Assembly (NCBI RefSeq): GCF_041228105.1
Contig: NZ_CP166097.1
Location: 3,472,001-3,536,000, forward strand
Source: Pectobacterium aroidearum
Lineage (GTDB): Bacteria > Pseudomonadota > Gammaproteobacteria > Enterobacterales > Enterobacteriaceae
DNA length: 64,000 nt
Reading direction: 5' to 3'
Below, one piece after another: positions 63,606-64,000 of this stretch. The number at the start of each line of letters is the position of its first letter. Positions within the stretch are counted from its first letter, which is position 1. Position numbers and translations under genes: made by a program. Under the pieces are notes generated by a model. The model was given only the letters and a program-made list of their open reading frames with translations. It searched no databases and was not told where the DNA came from.

Positions 63606-64000
63606 TTATTTTTTCCAGATAAAAACCAGTTTAATAAAACCGATCAAAAAGCTACTGCTTAGAAAAAACCGGGCATCCGGAAAAATAAAGTTTAATGAGT
63701 ATTTTTTATATTTTCTAGTTAATTGCCTGAAGGAGAACTTACTCCATTCTACCTTTGCACGTTTATATATTTTTTCATTCTTAAAAAGATCGATTGTTTT
63801 ATGATGGTACTCAGCTATAAGAGCAAGATTACCCGTCGTATTGTGGCTATGAATACGATAGTTAGCTAAATTTTGAGGCAAAACATCCAATGTTCCACCA
63901 TTTACTGTCAAACTGAGCCATAAAAACAGGTCCTCAACCTTTAAATCTTCCCTGAAATTATTCTCAGTCAATTTGTCTCGACGGATTAATATTGTTGCAG
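63606..64000 (-). CDS. Glycosyltransferase family 2, C-terminal part (start outside window)
   Basis: The minus-strand frame is open to base 64000, so the true start lies to the right. The visible 131 or so codons read ATILIRRDKLTENNFREDL, then VEDLFLWLSL (the ED..W acceptor-site motif of GT2 enzymes) and PQNLANYRIHSHNTTG, ending in a Lys-rich hydrophobic tail. It belongs to the same polysaccharide transcript, two bases upstream of the polymerase. Confidence 0.82.
   Translation of the reverse strand, partial: ATILIRRDKLTENNFREDLKVEDLFLWLSLTVNGGTLDVLPQNLANYRIHSHNTTGNLALIAEYHHKTIDLFKNEKIYKRAKVEWSKFSFRQLTRKYKKYSLNFIFPDARFFLSSSFLIGFIKLVFIWKK

Overview
The window is a chromosomal segment of a Gram-negative enterobacterium, most likely a soft-rot Pectobacterium or a close relative. 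The basis is LacZ and LacY very close to the E. coli proteins, BglG-controlled beta-glucoside loci, a yjbEFGH-type operon next to gnd and galF, an ABC-type inositol operon, and a tRNA-Asn almost identical to that of E. coli. Species assignment is inference; no database was searched.

Layout. 1-3.1 kb: the 3' part of lacZ followed by lacY. 3.3 kb: tRNA-Asn with a terminator. 3.5-6.7 kb: a foreign-looking block holding an IS3-type transposase remnant, a quinone-oxidoreductase-like enzyme, a RidA-like protein and a divergent LysR regulator. 6.7-10.3 kb: flavin reductase, a yeaR-yoaG-like pair and two unknown proteins, one with a signal peptide. 10.3-16.0 kb: a GAF-GGDEF diguanylate cyclase, then a beta-glucoside PTS operon (leader antiterminator/terminator, EII, 6-phospho-beta-glucosidase, BglG-type antiterminator). 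16.1-19.7 kb: an Fbp/Sfu-type ferric iron ABC transporter behind a Fur-like site, followed by a parDE toxin-antitoxin pair. 20.5-36.0 kb: a full myo-inositol catabolic and ABC uptake locus (iolB, iolE, iolC fused to a DUF2090 domain, two Gfo/Idh dehydrogenases, permease, ATPase, binding protein, iolD, iolA) with a divergent RpiR-type regulator. 36.0-42.3 kb: a small monooxygenase, an orphan binding protein, a small secreted protein, a MASE2-GGDEF cyclase and a second beta-glucoside locus that has its own leader but no PTS permease. 42.4-44.6 kb: a sedolisin (S53) peptidase behind a secreted chorismate mutase. 45.0-49.0 kb: yjbEFGH. 49.4-64 kb: gnd, galF and an exopolysaccharide or O-antigen cluster with GDP-mannose/GDP-L-fucose synthesis, several glycosyltransferases, an acetyltransferase and a Wzy-like polymerase, running off the right edge.

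How the genes work together. The left half is largely carbon scavenging from plant material: lactose/galactosides, aryl-beta-glucosides and inositol, each with its own uptake or sensing module. Iron uptake and two c-di-GMP cyclases add environmental regulation. The right third builds cell-surface polysaccharide: ManB, ManC, Gmd and Fcl supply GDP-mannose and GDP-fucose; the glycosyltransferases, acetyltransferase and polymerase assemble the unit; Gmm and GalF tune sugar-nucleotide pools; and YjbEFGH is an accessory envelope polysaccharide system.

The most unusual structure is a pair of long, same-orientation, hairpin-rich intergenic repeats on either side of iolD. Their stems show compensatory base changes between copies, and one copy carries an extra cassette of four tandem mini-hairpins. 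They look like members of a structured repeat family that I do not recognise.
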